NCBI GenBank assembly: GCA_963920635.1
Contig: OY987308.1
Coordinates: 9,738,225-9,802,224, forward strand
Origin: Pseudeuparius sepicola
Taxonomy: Eukaryota; Arthropoda; Insecta; Coleoptera; Anthribidae
Direction: 5' to 3'
DNA: 64,000 nt
Shown: in pieces, positions 63,601 through 64,000 of the stretch
Position numbering within the stretch: position 1 is the stretch's first letter
Layout of the letters: each line of letters starts with the position of its first letter
Notes under the pieces: generated by a model
Databases searched by the model: none
Seen by the model: only the letters and a program-made list of their open reading frames with translations
Told to the model about the DNA's origin: nothing
Program-made: the position numbers and the translations under genes

Positions 63601-64000
63601 GCACGTACCCACCTGAGATTTTTCGTTTCTGTGCTTCCCCAGTATCTAGCTTGCCTCTAACGCCATTTTGGTAACAAAATCAAGCTGGCGAAAAATCAAT
63701 TGTGGAAATTAGAATTTTTCTTAATTTTTGATCCCCCCGATCGGCACGTACGCACCTGGGTTTTTTCGTTTCTGTGCTTCCCCAGCGTGTAGCTTGCCTC
63801 TAACTCAATTTTGGTAAAAAAATCAAGCTGGCGAAAAATCAATTGTGGAAATTAGAATTTTTCCTAATTTTTGATCCCCTCGATCGGCACGTACGCACCT
63901 GAGATTTTTCGTTTCTGTGCTTCCCCAGTGTCTAGCTTGCCTCTAACTCCATTTTGGTAAAAAAATCAAGCTGGCGAAAAATCAATTGTGGAAATTGGAA
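57625..64000. repeat. Long HOR copy 4 (partial, cut by window end)
   Basis: Follows copy 3 at +8,425 (cctgaagattttt at about 49743 and 58168; ttgtgtaaat at 50431 and 58856), then at +7,997 after loss of three monomers (429 bp) near 60.3 kb, then at +8,140 (cttctccagtg at about 53940 and 62080) after gain of one monomer near 61.75 kb. After about 63.49 kb it follows the order seen at 56.29-56.9 kb (+7,015) instead. Private changes include ttttgctaaaag near 60970, gcatgtacac near 62904 and gaaataagaa near 63421. Confidence 0.88.

Larger units (their letters stand above)
1..64000. repeat. Satellite DNA array, 143-bp monomer, about 450 head-to-tail copies
   Basis: The landmark tcaagctggcg recurs at 125, 268, 412 and 556, giving steps of 143-144 bp, and the same unit continues to the last base. 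All monomers run in the same direction and no non-satellite sequence interrupts them. 143 is not a multiple of three, so reading frames shift at each monomer and stops accumulate, which fits a non-coding repeat. Homopolymer changes (A6-A8 after ggt, C4-C6 before gatcgg, T6-T9 after cctg) explain most 141-145-bp length variants. Long satellites with HORs are typical of eukaryotic centromeric or other heterochromatin, but no sequence here proves centromere function. I do not recognise the family. The copy number is estimated from length divided by period. Confidence 0.98.

Noticed and set aside
1..64000. CRISPR array
   Set aside because: Repeats are contiguous 143-bp units without unique spacers, and no cas-like gene is present.
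1..64000. CENP-B box
   Set aside because: The nearest stretch, ttttcgtttctgtgcttcc, has TTCG but lacks the required downstream A and CGGG positions.
1..64000. Telomeric repeats, rDNA, tRNA genes or transposon insertions
   Set aside because: I saw no short telomere-type motif runs, no sequence outside the monomer family, and no terminal repeats or target-site duplications.
1..64000. Iterons or DnaA boxes of a prokaryotic origin
   Set aside because: The repeat is far longer and far more numerous than iteron arrays, and no replication gene adjoins it.

Overview
The whole 64 kb window is one uninterrupted array of tandemly repeated satellite DNA. I see no credible protein-coding gene, RNA gene, transposable element or unique-sequence stretch on either strand. 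The monomer is usually 143 bp (range about 141-144, with 96-bp and 126/127-bp deletion forms). About 450 monomers lie head to tail in one orientation, and every stretch I read aligns to the same unit. One consensus monomer I counted has 58 G+C of 143 (about 41%) and 6 CpGs, close to the number expected from its base composition. Array length, single orientation and multimeric higher-order repeats (HORs) point to nuclear heterochromatin of a eukaryote (centromeric, pericentromeric, subtelomeric or B/sex-chromosome type). I do not recognise the family and cannot name the organism from sequence alone.

Layout. Positions 1-32,690 carry HOR units of about 2.6-4.0 kb. Equivalent phase points (a gggtttttt-type monomer, in most units followed by monomers with a gattggcac core) fall at 1, 3626, 7662, 10220, 13414, 16468, 20363, 23830 and 26674. 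Unit lengths differ because whole monomers or small groups of monomers have been gained or lost. The cleanest tandem period here is 3,895 bp between about 14.88 and 23.82 kb. A longer-range duplication links about 5.47-10.2 kb with about 21.5-26.6 kb (offset 16,025, then 16,168). From 26.2 to 32.7 kb the order is scrambled, with local duplications. At 32,691 the period changes to a much longer HOR of 8,254/8,255 bp (about 58 monomers). Copies start at 32691, 40945, 49200 and 57625. The first two are nearly identical, the third is rearranged and the fourth is cut by the window end.

Monomer classes. Recurrent variants differ at fixed sites: a ctcgatcgg versus cccgatcgg core; ctgagattttt versus ctgggtttttt; gattggcac; gatcagcac followed by acacacc; and an SphI-bearing class (gcatgc, tgtactt, ttaaattttg). 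Two deletion forms are diagnostic: a 96-bp monomer found as six pairs only between 0.6 and 22.5 kb, and a 126/127-bp monomer found across the window.

No system of cooperating genes is present. What the window offers is structure: nested amplification levels, lineage-marker deletions, repair-like junction scars, a conserved imperfect hairpin and helically phased A/T tracts in each monomer, and many family-defining substitutions of the CpG to TpG/CpA type. The only open frames (61 codons, twelve copies) are a frame artefact of the 96-bp monomer and are not annotated as genes.
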